Below, in pieces: positions 35,682 through 46,706 of a stretch of DNA of 64,000 nucleotides. The stretch is from Siphonodentalium dalli (Eukaryota; Mollusca; Scaphopoda; Gadilida; Siphonodentaliidae). Numbering within the stretch: position 1 is the first letter of the stretch; each line of letters opens with the position of its first letter. The notes below the pieces were generated by a model. It was not told where the DNA came from. It did not search any database and worked only from the letters and a program-made list of their open reading frames with translations. Position numbers and translations under genes: made by a program. The stretch spans positions 22,062,134 to 22,126,133 of the forward strand of contig CP136065.1 of assembly GCA_032622095.1 (NCBI GenBank). Direction: 5' to 3'.

Positions 35682-36294
35682 TCGATAAATTGACGAAGAC
35701 AAAAATTGTTTGACGCTGGCAGAACTGGAAGACAAATATAATTGATAATGGCAATGTTTAATGAGTTATTTACTTTGATTTATGTCAAAAGTTCTTGATT
35801 ATTTTACATACATGTATACCTATTTCTAGTATTTGGAAGTTCTTTGTTCGCCTCCTTTTACATGACATGTGAATGCACAAAAAATTGTGCTTTATAAAAC
35901 AAACAGATATCAATATAATTATCAATTATTCCAGCAATAATACGATAGCACTGACTATTATGACATCGAATGGTATTTTTGCTTGTTTTCCCATATATAG
36001 ATATAGATGTACAAAAACATGACAAACTCCGAATATTACTGTTTGGTTATAATTCATTTTGGGCACCCAAACTTCGGGCCCCCAAACCTATTGTAACAGG
36101 TCGGGAAATGGCCTAGATCTGTGTGTGATATATGAATCTGGTTAACATAGGGTGGTATATACTGGAAATTTTCAATTTCCCCCTTTTATCATTCCATTAA
36201 CTTCTGTAAGAATTATGCCTCATGTCCAAGCTAAGCTACAGTGTCATTAACACTTTTATTAATGTATATCATCTCTTTTGTCCATTATTTGCAG
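35682..36294. other. Spacer ending in an acceptor-like sequence
   Basis: Mostly AT-rich. It ends with a pyrimidine-containing tract and TTATTTGCAG at 36285-36294. Confidence 0.4.
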
Positions 36295-36417
36295 GTAGCA
36301 ACGTGTTTGGAATTACATTGGAACTACAGAGAAGAAGTTCAACACAAACACCTAATATTGCGATTCCGGGCTCTTGAGCTTGAGGTGGCACAGTTCGATG
36401 ATTGTACTAAGAATTAA
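36295..36417 (+). CDS. Candidate terminal exon, coiled helix-like peptide
   Basis: Directly after a good acceptor (ATTTGCAG) there are 40 open codons and a TAA stop. The peptide is charged and leucine-rich, with LELHWNYREEVQHKH followed by LRFRALELEVAQF, and would form an amphipathic helix. Such tails occur at the ends of Myb/SANT-like and other DNA-binding proteins of mobile-element origin, but I cannot name the family. Codon content differs from the AT-rich surroundings. No upstream exon is identified, and no AATAAA lies close behind. It could be a host exon or a transposon remnant. Chance is possible at this length. Confidence 0.3.
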   Translation, partial: VATCLELHWNYREEVQHKHLILRFRALELEVAQFDDCTKN

Positions 36418-36666
36418 TGGTTCAGCATCGTATCAACAGGTTAACCAGATCATCAGCATATATGCGGCAAAGTTGTATCAAAGTGGATGTCTAGCTGGAA
36501 ATTCTCTAACATGGTGACAAGGGTGATCATCATCCAATCCAAGACAACCATTTCATCGTCTCTCGTTGGCCTCCTTTTTCATGACATAATTTACATTGAA
36601 CAACGTTATGGAGAGACCGATAGGAGATTTCTGACATGTTCTTCTGATCATTCTTCAGAATAAGTT

Positions 36667-37155
36667 TAAATTTCTGTGAATGACCAGGACCGTTATGTTA
36701 TTGTGGTGGATTGACGATAACATGGTGACATTGACAGCTTCCTGACTGTTCGACCTCGTCGCTTCGCAACTCAGTTGAACATAACCACCAAGCCATCAGG
36801 GTCACACCATGTTATTGTCAGTCCACCAAAATAACTTATAATAATACAGAAAATATGTATATCTTTCAATTTTTGTACCATTTAATTAAATAAGCTGATA
36901 TTGGCATAAATTTCTGTGAATGACCAGAACTTATACGTGACTGTGGTGGATTGACGATAACATGGGGTGACAATGACAGCTTCCTGCCTATGTTCAACCT
37001 CGTCGGTTCGCAACTCAAACCCCAACATAAACCCCAAGCCATCAAGGTCACACCATGCTTCCGTCAGTCCACCAAAATGACTTATAATAATAATACATGA
37101 AATATGTATATCTTTCAATCTTTGTACCATTTAATTAAATAAGCTGATATTGGCA
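36667..37155 (+). repeat. Tandem duplication, about 245-bp unit x2
   Basis: The unit from AATTTCTGTGAATGACCAG to AATAAGCTGATATTGGCA is present at 36667-36905 and 36907-37155 with moderate divergence. Each unit is itself a foldback: GTGGTGGATTGACGATAACA is inverted as TGTTATTGTCAGTCCACC further along. It is non-coding. Confidence 0.85.
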
Positions 37156-37241
37156 CCACAGGGATAATTGAAGCTCAAATTGAAAGTCGAAAATCTGTGA
37201 CAACAGATGAAATTGCCTTTTTTCAGTGCAATGTTTTCCTC

Positions 37242-38385
37242 TAATGATGTTCCGATAATGAAAAAGCCCATCGAACCGATTTCTGATAACTGGAGGCACA
37301 ATCGGCCGATTTCCGATTGCGATGTTTATATATATATTGTGCGTTTGTTCCTATAATGGACCTATATACACCCATTGCACTCCATATCCCTGTACAGTTT
37401 CAAAACCAAATACATCAAAAGATATATATAAACACTGTCATGAAAGTATTTCCCCCGACATTAGTTGTACACTGCCTTTGAGTTTGATGTATACCGGTAA
37501 TTGTTTTGACAAAGAGATCAAAGGTGCCGACTCAGAATACCGGTATCACCGTATGGGGAACACTTGCACGCGGTATGCAAGTTTTGATTGAATACTTGTA
37601 AGTTGCGACAATGTATGTAAGGGCGATGATTAGCAACTAAATTTAGATTGATGGATAATAATTGCTGTCATATTTGTCTGAGATTTCCCAAATTCCCCAA
37701 TTGTCTTTTAATAACTGGGAAGCTTTTATAGTTCCGCCTACTTAATTTTTGTTTCGCTAGACCACCTCCGAGTTCAACGTGGAGCTAAGAATATTTCATT
37801 GCGTACGCCGTAACTTGTAATGAGAGCATCACTATAATTTGGGACTACTTCACCATATTGTCCCCTACAGACGAAAAAGCTAATTATGCCATGCCTTACT
37901 TTTGTCATTATTGAAGACAGTTCTGATCGCGACTGTACTAATTCATTCAATGCATGCTTCAAATTATTGCCATAGCATGTGACGTCACAGGATGGGACGT
38001 GCTCAACGTGTAACTACCTGTAAATTGTAATGATCAGTTGTTTAACGCTTTCTTAGAATCTATTTCGAGTCCACGCGATTGAACCAATAACTTCATATTA
38101 CACGGGATATGTCGGGCAGGTGTATTGCCATGCTTAAATATAACCATATCAGACTGTTTGGATGATGCCAATAACTTCTTTTTAGGTTGTTACAACTGCG
38201 ATTTACATTCAATACTACGGCTGTATTGTGTAAGATTATTAAAGCCTGCATATAGCGCTTAGGTACTATGACGTTTTTGTTTGTTTTGACAATCGGTAAA
38301 AGCCGAAGTTCAACTGTGAGGTACGATTAATATCCAATGGGCTATTATCGGCTTATAGCCGATTCCGATTATCGGAACATCACTA
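37242..38385. mobile_element. hAT non-autonomous element with perfect 8-bp target duplication
   Basis: The ends TAATGATGTTCCGATAAT and ATTATCGGAACATCACTA are inverted repeats of hAT type. The flanks are identical 8-mers TTTTCCTC at 37234-37241 and 38386-38393. It is 1144 bp with no transposase. Inside are ACCGATTTC / GCCGATTCC-like sub-terminal motifs. The perfect duplication suggests a fairly recent insertion. Confidence 0.88.
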
Positions 38386-38393
38386 TTTTCCTC

Positions 38394-40906
38394 ATCAGAA
38401 ACCAGATGCGTTGATATCATGTTATTAAAAAAAACATTTACCAGGTAAATATTGAAACTGTGAGCCCAAATATGGTTAGTTTTAAGCCTGATCATATATG
38501 TATATTCATTTCAGTAGTCATAATATGTATTTAAAGCCAAATGACGGGCTGCGCTACAAAATACACCTACTAGTAATAATATAAGCTTTTGAAGTTTGCT
38601 CGAACCACATTTTTACAAGTATTATATGTCCCAGAAAGATGCATTTATGTCATAAAAATAGAGGAGAGAAAATGCTATTGCCTGCTAATATCTTCGTCAT
38701 AAAATTGTGTTGTCAACCTTGGACATTATTTGAAATAACATGCATACAATATGTTTTAATTTTACCTCGGAATTTCTAAACTTGAACAATACGTTGAACA
38801 TGTATGGATTTTTAATCTACAGTTTTCATCATTTTGCTAAAAAAATGATTTTAATTGGTTGCCAGTTGGTCAGCCAATATATCTGCAAACGTGATACTTT
38901 ACAAACGTGCCTATCTGCCAATATGTGACGTAAAGTTTCATTGTTTTGAGATAGGTTTCTCACTTTGAGCAAAAACGTCATGACTTATCTCCCCATATTT
39001 CTTGACATCACCGATTGAGGTTAAAGCCTTCACAGTTGATTTCTTCTAACATATATCATAGAATAAGTCTGAGTCAACTGATGTATGTATTCTTTCCCAA
39101 AGTGTATCTTATAATCTTATTTGAATACAGAGCAAATGGTAGGATTTGACAAGAGCAAGAAGTCTCAAAATTGTTTTCAAAATCTGATATGATCAAATAG
39201 ACAATTTCGGGGCTATCTGGGCTATAGGCCTATTGTGCCATCAATGCAAATATGCCTCTTGTGAAATAGTATTCCTTGAACTATCATTATCTATAGGATG
39301 GATTCTCATCTAACTGAAAAGTGAGTAAGTTACACAAACTTCACCTTTCAACTTGTTGGGATCATGGCAAATTAATATGTAGGGGCATAGAACACTCTAA
39401 AACTGTTGCGTGTCACCTTTATAGGTTTCTTTCTATTATTTCATGTATTAATTTCACTATCATTGAGATGTACAAAGCTTGTGTATTTATATACAAGGTA
39501 CACCGGTTCTAATTAAAATTACACTCTTGAACAAGCTATGCGTTACAGAGTCTTAAAGAAAATATCTGGGAATTCCATTATCACCAATAATCTTTACGTC
39601 AGTGTCAGTCAATCACAACACTTAACATTTGACGATTTTCAGCGCCGGACTCCAGAATTTCTTTAGACATGGCTAAAATAGCATAATAAATTTCCTTTCA
39701 TATCTGGTCACATTGATAATTTCAGTGTTTCCAAATTTAGAGATTACAACAACTAATTAAACACTAATTTGGGTCTATTTGAAGGGTCCAGAATTGATCA
39801 GTAATACACATCAAGGAGAATAGAATAAAGTATTTCCAAGACTTTCAACAGTTAGCACCCGTTTTCTTATTCACCAACACGAAAGTGACAGGAGATATAT
39901 GTAACAACCTGTCAATCTTAAACAGTGCGCTTTGATGTCATATGGCAAGAACTGCATGCAGAAGCTATTTATAGCGATGGCTATGTGACTGATAGTTATA
40001 TTGATTAGACTCGGTGATGCATAGCTTATTCGAGAGCCTAATTTTGATTAGTACTGTTTATACACATTTGTCGGAGGATATACACATGGAAAAGTTGTTG
40101 GTTCTTTTGTAATGACAAGACACAACAGGTGTAACCGTGTATCCTCATTTCTGATTGGTCATCTGTATTGGTCATCTGTATCAGTTGATAACACATGCAT
40201 GCTGTGAACATGTGATTAGAATGCAGGGGCATTTTCATTGACTCTGTAAGCTCTTTGTAAATATACCAGAAATCAAAATTCAGAATGCACAAAATGGTGG
40301 GCGCAGTGCTTGTTCAGCTGAAGTTGGGTTGAGATAATATTATCCATCATGACCTGGCATGTGTGATGGAAAGATCTCACCCCGAGGGCCCAGATATTTC
40401 AGTCGAACACGAGGCTTGCCAATTGTCCAGACCAAATATCTGACCCCGAAGATGACATTTTTCGATGCCCATATCCCAGGTCATGATCGATTATTTCTCC
40501 CAACCCAAGAGCCTCATACCAATTTTTAGTTTTTATCAGTAGTTTCATAATGGTACATCTGGGGAGAAATCTCATGCTATATTTGTGATTATATTCGATG
40601 ACTGCATATAACGACATGAGGCGTGTGTTTTGCTTCAATTGGACTACATATTGTCAAAATTATATTTAAAAAAGGAATTTTAGCTTAGCCACGTGCATGA
40701 GCCGAGGCAAATTCTGCTCGACTGAAATGGTATAAAAGAGACATTAATACTATTTCGGATGCCATGCGCATGGTGTCTCGAGGCACTTAAAGTGGGAGAG
40801 TGGCTTCGCCCAGTTGTGACGAGGGATACTAATATTACCATGCCCGCAATGTTTACTGGGTCGAAGACTGAAATGTCTGAAGGGTGCTTCCATCTGTTTT
40901 TATCGG
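38394..40906. other. AT-rich spacer
   Basis: Two and a half kilobases with no supportable exon, RNA or repeat. Small open stretches are AT-driven. Confidence 0.45.
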
Positions 40907-40910
40907 TTAA

Positions 40911-41199
40911 CCCTTTCAGTGCCAAGTCCGATTTTTGTATCAACCCATATTTCCTTGATCATTTTTCAAATTTATTGATTATAATGATGTGATACATTGA
41001 TGGAAATAGCTCTAAGAGCTCTTTCCATCAATGTATCACAATATATAAATTATTATATAAATAATGTGATACTGTACATTGATGGAAAGAGCTCTAAGAG
41101 CTCTTTCCATCAATGTATCACATTATTATAATCAATAAATTTGAAAAATGATCAAGGAAATATGGGCTGATACACAAATCGGACTTGGCACTGAAAGGG
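40911..41199. mobile_element. Palindromic TTAA element (piggyBac-type MITE)
   Basis: The ends CCCTTTCAGTGCCAAGTCCG and CGGACTTGGCACTGAAAGGG are inverted repeats flanked by TTAA (40907-40910, 41200-41203). The arms pair for about 130 bp, and each contains GTGATACATTGATGGAAA then GAGCTCTAAGAGCTC-like palindromes, separated by a short AT-rich centre (41045-41065). CCCTTT next to TTAA is the usual piggyBac terminus. It is non-coding. Confidence 0.85.
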
Positions 41200-41203
41200 T
41201 TAA

Positions 41204-41960
41204 AGTTTAATAATATTTCGAACTTGTCTATGTTCTTTGGAATTATTTATAAAGTACCATGTAGTCCACAAGATAAACACACAAACAAAGATACTATTAT
41301 TATAGTTTATAGTTATAACAGAAGGGCATGGGACAAATACTCAATTGCATATGAACGATAGACCCATTAGTGCATGCTCCATCAGTAGCAAAGACCACAA
41401 AGGTATCAAACCACTCGACACTCATTGATTTTTTCTATTTAAATACGAATATCTTTAAAATGGAGAAAAACGCTCCCAAAGGGGAATGTTTTTTTTCTAT
41501 TCATTTTTTTTTAAATAGTCAAGAACAAGGATTCATAGGGTCCTATTTTCATTTTCATCGCCAATGTAAATATATCCAGTGTTACATGGTTATCAATTTA
41601 TTGAGTTAAATTACCTCAAATTTCTCATTTCATTACGCCAGCTCTGAATTGCAGACAAATTACATGCAATGAACATACATAGATGCATAAAGTAATAATT
41701 TTATTGCAAAATCTAGTGAGAACATTTCTGAAACATCGAAGACCTTCATTTCTCTTATTATTCCCGGTAAGAAACATTGTGTTGCAATTACTTCAAGCTA
41801 AAACCATAAATGCTCTGAAAGTTCTATATGTATTTATTATTTTGGATTTTTTAAATAAATAATTAAATTGTTTTCTCCATTGTTATATGATCCACATGTG
41901 CAAATCAATCTATACATTTAAAGGTTCTTTTTGGCTTAGAATGGGCTCAACCATCCTTTC
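41204..41960. other. AT-rich spacer
   Basis: No feature was recognised. Confidence 0.4.
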
Positions 41961-41964
41961 TTCT

Positions 41965-42430
41965 CCATGGAGGTAACATCTTTGTGCTCTGTCACTCTTG
42001 GGGGGTACTTTGTGCACCAATAGTGTCAGAGTGCCATCACCCGAGATTGTTCATGTTACCTCTCTTGAGTGATAGGTTGCCTCCCCGGGGAGGGAACATC
42101 CTAATGCTCAACTGATGCTACTCATTCTCTCTTGGTGGGTAAATTTGCACACCAAGAGTGTCAGAGTGGCTCTCCAAAAACTGCAAGGTTGCCTCTCCGG
42201 GGAGGTAAAATATGAACTCTCCTTGGGGGGGGGGTTGGCTAAACTGCATCCCGGAGTGGCTCTCCAAAAACTGCAAGGTTGCCTCTCCGGGAGGTAAAAT
42301 ATGAACTCTCCTTCGGAGGGGTGGCTAAACTACATCCCTGAGGGGCACTATTTCACAATCACTCCAAAAGGGGTAGATTATAACCTCTCCATGGGGGTCG
42401 TCTTTGCCCCTCCTGAGTGATTACGTATAT
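41965..42430 (+). repeat. Hairpin-forming minisatellite with GCCTCTCCGGGGAGG
   Basis: Short palindromes such as CCTCCCCGGGGAGG (42080) and CCTCTCCGGGGAGG (42192) recur. A unit of about 80 bp (GAGTGGCTCTCCAAAAACTG, CAAGGTTGCCTCTCCGG, GGTAAAATATGAACTCTCC) is repeated near 42164 and 42256. GC is far above the surroundings. Open frames follow the repeat only. Confidence 0.8.
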
Positions 42431-42435
42431 CTCCC

Positions 42436-42640
42436 ACTGAGTGACAAATTGTGCTTCGACGGGGATGAACTTGGGTCACATTGAGGGACAAATTGTTCTT
42501 CAACAGGGATGCACTTTAATCCCATGGAGGGACAAATTGTTCTTCGACGGGGATCCGCTTGACTCCCATTGAGGGTTAAATAGTTCTTCGACAAGGATCC
42601 AATTAACTCACATGAGGGACAAATTGTTCCTCGGCTCCTA
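42436..42640 (+). repeat. Minisatellite, about 54-bp unit x4
   Basis: GAGGGACAAATTGTTCTTCG followed by ACGGGGATCC... recurs near 42437, 42483, 42527, 42571 and 42614. It continues into CCTCTCCGAGGAG-type palindromes up to 42730. The minus-strand open frame (42421-42729) is a product of the repeat. Confidence 0.8.
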
Positions 42641-42730
42641 TCACCCCAATGGAGAAGCAAGTTAGCCTTTGGAGAGTAGGTGAAATAGTGCACCTCAAGA
42701 GATGCAAATATTGCCTCTCCGAGGAGCAAT

Positions 42731-43276
42731 ATTGCATCCCCATTATTTAGAGTGTAGCTGAATCAGTCTTCCATCGGAACGTTTATGCATGCATTGATGT
42801 AGGGGCCTGAACAAATGAAAGAGCTAGGGAATGTTATCCATATTTGCGTTTCGCGCATATTTCGATCTTTTAAACATTTTGCTAAACAAGTTAGCATTAT
42901 TAAAAATAAATTAAAACAAATTTAATTGTTTAATGGACTTGGATCATTATATTATACATATATATATGTGTGTGCATGTGTGTAAATAATACGAAATTTG
43001 CGCTTAAAATTTGAAATTAGTTATCATGGGGCGGAAGAAATCAATCAATACAATAACAAATGTAGATAGTTAATCATTCTGGAATTTTTGAAAATATCAA
43101 CCATAATATAAATATAATGTACAACAACATACAATGCATGACCCACTGAGTGTATGCTTTAGAATAAACTACAGTAAAGGGTTTCGGCTATGCATGACGT
43201 GATACAATATAGTTGATTCCCAGTGATCACCGACAAGTCACCCGGACGTTTGTTTATTCAACTTAATCCGATCCAC
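42731..43276. other. Spacer
   Basis: Bases 42830-42890 resemble 5775-5860 (TTCGCGCA...CTTTTAAAC), so a further dispersed repeat accompanies the CACCGTG block at both loci. No gene was seen. Confidence 0.4.
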
Positions 43277-43370
43277 TCGAGTTCACCGTGGATCACCGTG
43301 GAAAAATCACCGTGAATGCCGGTGATTCACGGTGGGCTTAGTATGGTTCCCACCGCGTTGAGTGTTTTCC
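43277..43370. repeat. CACCGTG-rich palindromic block, second locus
   Basis: GGATCACCGTGG, AATCACCGTGAATG and GATTCACGGTGGG pair with each other, and CCACCGCGTTGAGTGTTTTC matches the block at 5455-5660 in inverted sense. Confidence 0.6.
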
Positions 43371-43395
43371 TTATACCACACTCTGAGTGTACTGT

Positions 43396-44210
43396 ATAAT
43401 AATGGACCCATTTCGTCCATTATATAACTCATGTGCGCTTCCGATGACCACCGGAGTCCACTTTTATTTTCTGGCATACCCAACTTTGTAATTGTGACAT
43501 ATTTCGGCCTGGTCGTAGTAATTCTTTCTCCGAGACATTTCACTGTGCGCTCTCAACGTGCTTAGCGACATTCACAGATCAGAATCACCGTACTTATACT
43601 TTTATTTAAACAATAAACTATTTATCTGTACCTATTTTTTACTACTAAATATCCTTAACTATTATCACTCTATGTTAGTAGCACACTCCCCTCATTTGCG
43701 GGAACTCCTATATACACTATAAAATATTTTAAAGGATCAGATAAGAAATTATAATATATAAGCTGCACAGCTAGCGCAATATCATAGGTTGATGCTAAAT
43801 GAAGAGCGTTGACTAAATCATTTCCCATATCATGCCTCGCAAATTTCATATCACGATGAACGGGGAAACATGTACCTGTACAAATTGGGCAGCATAACAA
43901 TAAGATATCCCCATATATTTAATAAGTCTTAATGCTATGTTCCTTTTCCGTCATGGTATGCATACATTTATTTTATACACAAATCACGTGAAAAAATGTA
44001 CATATAATGCAACAGAATGATCGGCCATTTTACTATCCTGTATCCTTTGTTGACCTGTAGATAGCCGAGGGATCCCTCTCGGTTACCAGTCGACCCTTCA
44101 TACTAGTATTTTCCTGCTAGTCCGGTGGGCCGGTGTGGTGCTATTCCACCCAGTTTGTAGCTACTAGGTCTGTCATCCCCTTTGCCATAATGGCATAAAC
44201 CATAAAACAT
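43396..44210. repeat. Dispersed repeat A, copy 2
   Basis: Near-identical to 920-1738. It ends AAACAT, then CTTCCCGTTGTCAATAGGTA, which at the first locus lies just before repeat B (741-768). The reverse transcriptase of a Penelope-like element begins about 25 bases after it. Confidence 0.85.
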
Positions 44211-44232
44211 CTTCCCGTTGTCAATAGGTACA

Positions 44233-45010
44233 CATAATTATTCGAACATCTTGGAGGAGATACCTGGACGATTGTTTTGTAAAATGGATTGTTTCAATGG
44301 ACAGTCTCAACGAATTCCATGTGTTACTCAATTCTCTGGACAAATCTATTCAGTTCACGAAGGATGCAAGGAGGAACTCCCATTCCTAGATGTTCTGTTA
44401 ATTCTAAATAACACGAAAATTGAAACTGACATATATTATAAACCTACCGATACACACCAATATATGGATTTCCACTCTTGCCACCCGTCGCACGCCAAGA
44501 GAAATATTCCATATATAGTCTTGCTAGACGTGCGTGCATGATGGTCAGTAATGCAGAAAAGAGACTTTTGAGTTTTGAGACTAAAGGAATTAGAGTCATT
44601 CTTATCGAAACAACATTATCCAAAAGGTTTGATTACAAATGGGATTCAGAGAGCCCAACTCATTCCAGAAAATGAATTACGGGCTGCCAAACAGAAGTCC
44701 TCAGAAACTAACATTATTCCTTTTGTGACAACACACAATCGACACCACTTTAATATATCTGCAAAAGCCCAAGAATTACTACCAATTCTTCATACCAGTA
44801 ATAAAATGCGATCTTTGGTGACCAAAGCGGACATTTTACCCAGCAAGCGTCAACAAAGGAACCTAAAACGCATGCTCACTGGTGCTAAATTCATGACAAA
44901 CAGATCTAAGGAATATAAAGTCAACAAATGTGGCGATCCCAGATGTAAAGCGTGCCAGCACATCATAGAAGGAAATTACCCTTAAACACGGTATGAAGGT
45001 ACGGTTGGCC
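44233..45010 (+). pseudogene. Penelope-like element, reverse transcriptase part
   Basis: Penelope-like elements encode a reverse transcriptase related to telomerase, plus a GIY-YIG endonuclease. This copy is 5'-truncated just before the catalytic motif RYLDDCFVKW (YLDD at 44261-44272). It continues through SLDKSIQFTKDA, ELPFLDVL, DIYYKPTDTHQYMDFHSCHP, KRNIPYSLARRAC, and the linker with KCGDPRCKACQHIIEGN (about 44930-44980). At least two frameshifts (near 44350 and 44575) and stops break it. After about 45005 the similarity stops and resumes with the GIY-YIG part at about 46410, so roughly 1.4 kb has been inserted. Repeat A precedes it. Confidence 0.85.
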
Positions 45011-45539
45011 TTGCTGGTGGGTATCCTGTGAAAATATCTCCACCCGTCAAAATCCGCTACAAACAGAAAGAACATCAAAATGTAGATAGACTTTGTCCGT
45101 ATACAAATAAGAAATATCGCATAAACAGTATGTTATTGTCATATGTTTGACCATTGTTATGTAAACACAGGCATTAAAAGTTACTTTTCTGGCGTTTGTT
45201 TATATTATGATGGTAAACATAAAGAGCGTTCTTTGTTGGTGAATTCCTTATATGGAACTAATAAAGAGCGTTTATGCCATTTGTGTGTGATTAGCCAGTA
45301 GCATTGTGTGGTCATCTGTAACACAATCAGACTCTTGCTTAGGTAAAATATAGTAGGTCTTTACGATAACATGCTGTTTACGCGATGGTCATGGTATATA
45401 TGAACGAAACTTTATGCGTTTTAATGTTGTTCTGTTTACAGTGTTTGGACCAAATATGAATATTTTCGACAATTAAGGCCTCACGTGCCTTTAAAAGATG
45501 AACTGAAACAAATAAGTATATTATTCGTATTATCTTCTG
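45011..45539. other. 5' part of DNA inserted in the Penelope-like element
   Basis: No coding match was found here. It contains AAAGAGCG-type short repeats (45220-45275) also seen near 6120 and 14950. Presumably it belongs to the inserted integrase element or its flank. Confidence 0.4.
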
Positions 45540-46134
45540 TCCAAGTATGAGATTCTTCAATGTGGTGATGTTGAAAAGTTGATAAGACTGAGTGAAAACG
45601 ATACCGCTGATTGGACTGTTGGCATTAAATTTGTCCAGTTTCGTAAGAACTAAAGTTTTAATGCGGGCATCACAGTCACCATATGCAACCTTATTCGGTG
45701 TCGAAGCCAGAATCGGTTTGACATCAGCCGGGTGATTCTGAAGGATGGTTCCGTTGGTGACAAAGTGGCAGTTCCCATTCCATCTTTTGACAGGGGACGT
45801 GGTGATCCAAGAAACATTTTGGGTTTTATCACAGCTGTAGACAATGGACAATATACCTTAGGTTGCCATTCGGGTATTCTGAAGGGGAAAATACAGTCGA
45901 CACCAGTTTGATTTATGTCCCCAGCGGCTTCAGAGTGACTCGGACATCAACAGAGCTAGCAGTGTGTCCCTTCGAAAAGCCAACAAAACAGAGTCTCAAC
46001 ACGGTGGTCAGGGTTTCGTGAAGTGCAATTGCAATGGACCTAAGAGATGTAAGAGTAAGCGATGTGCTTGTTTCAAGCATAATGTTTTATGCAATAGTAG
46101 ATGTCATAACAGTGTCAATTGTTCTAATAAATAA
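45540..46134 (+). pseudogene. KRBA2-like integrase C-terminus, decayed
   Basis: Three frames together spell the end of an integrase of the kind found in Ginger-type elements and in KRAB-A domain-containing protein 2. First comes NGDVEKLI-like sequence and DWTVGIKFVQFRKN (end of the DDE integrase core). Then comes a small domain GDKVAVPIPSFDRGRGDPRN with YTLGCHSGILKG. Last is a cysteine-rich tail KCNCNGPKRCKSKRCACFKH (from 46021), ending in CNSRCHNSVNCSNK and a stop at 46132-46134. Frames change near 45655, 45890 and 45915, so it is non-functional. The catalytic half is missing. The family name rests on remembered family sequences, not a search. Confidence 0.7.
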
Positions 46135-46239
46135 TAATATTATGTGTTGCATGTTTTGATTATTCATTTTTGTTATAATAAACATAAATAAATATGAAAT
46201 ATCGTTCAGTTATTTAAAAAAAAAAACATAAATACTCTT

Positions 46240-46380
46240 CAGTCATTTGGCCAAATGACTGGTGGTGAATTTCAGTCATCTGGCCAAATGACTGAAAAGT
46301 TTAGGCATTTGGCCAAATGACTGGCGGTCAGGCATTTCACCAAATGACTGAAAATTTTAGGCATTTGGCAAAATGACTGA
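46240..46380. repeat. Tandem palindromes CATTTGGCCAAATG
   Basis: Four to five copies of TCAGTCATTTGGCCAAATGA, each self-complementary, separated by 20-30 bp and progressively altered (CATCTGGCC, CATTTCACC, CATTTGGCA). They stand between the integrase remnant and the resumed Penelope-like reading frame, so they are likely the 3' terminal region of the inserted element. Confidence 0.75.
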
Positions 46381-46409
46381 TTTGACATATTGACTGTAAC
46401 ATATACACC

Positions 46410-46706
46410 AATGCCGATATGACGTGCAAGACAGTGAATCTGATATACTGTATAATGTGTGATGGATGCGGAGAAAGCTATATTGGGGAAACTGGCATCA
46501 GTTTGGTTGAGCGTATTCGAATCCACCGACAGCATATTAAGCAGCCAGAATACAGGAAGATTCCATTGAGTGCCCATCTGGACGATTGTGGCAGAAAGAG
46601 TTTCCATGTCTTCCCGTTCTGCAAGATGTACAAGAGCAAAATACATCGCAAGATTCGGGAAGATTTCTTCAAAATCCTGTTCAAAGCAAAACTAAATGCT
46701 GACTAA
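46410..46706 (+). pseudogene. Penelope-like element, GIY-YIG endonuclease part
   Basis: The GIY-YIG nuclease of Penelope-like elements nicks target DNA for priming. Here ADMTCKTVNLIYCIMCDGCG is followed by SYIGETGISLVERIRIHRQH, with the Tyr-Ile-Gly-Glu core and the downstream Arg and His expected of the family. The frame is open to a stop at 46704-46706. The N-terminal CK-x-x-NLIY sequence is what normally follows the cysteine-rich linker now found at 44930-44980. This part is therefore detached from its reverse transcriptase by the insertion and cannot be expressed as one protein. No intact terminal repeat is recognised after it. Confidence 0.85.

Noticed and set aside
45378-45851. 157-codon minus-strand open frame
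   Set aside because: It is antisense to the KRBA2-like integrase remnant, whose plus-strand peptides match a known family.
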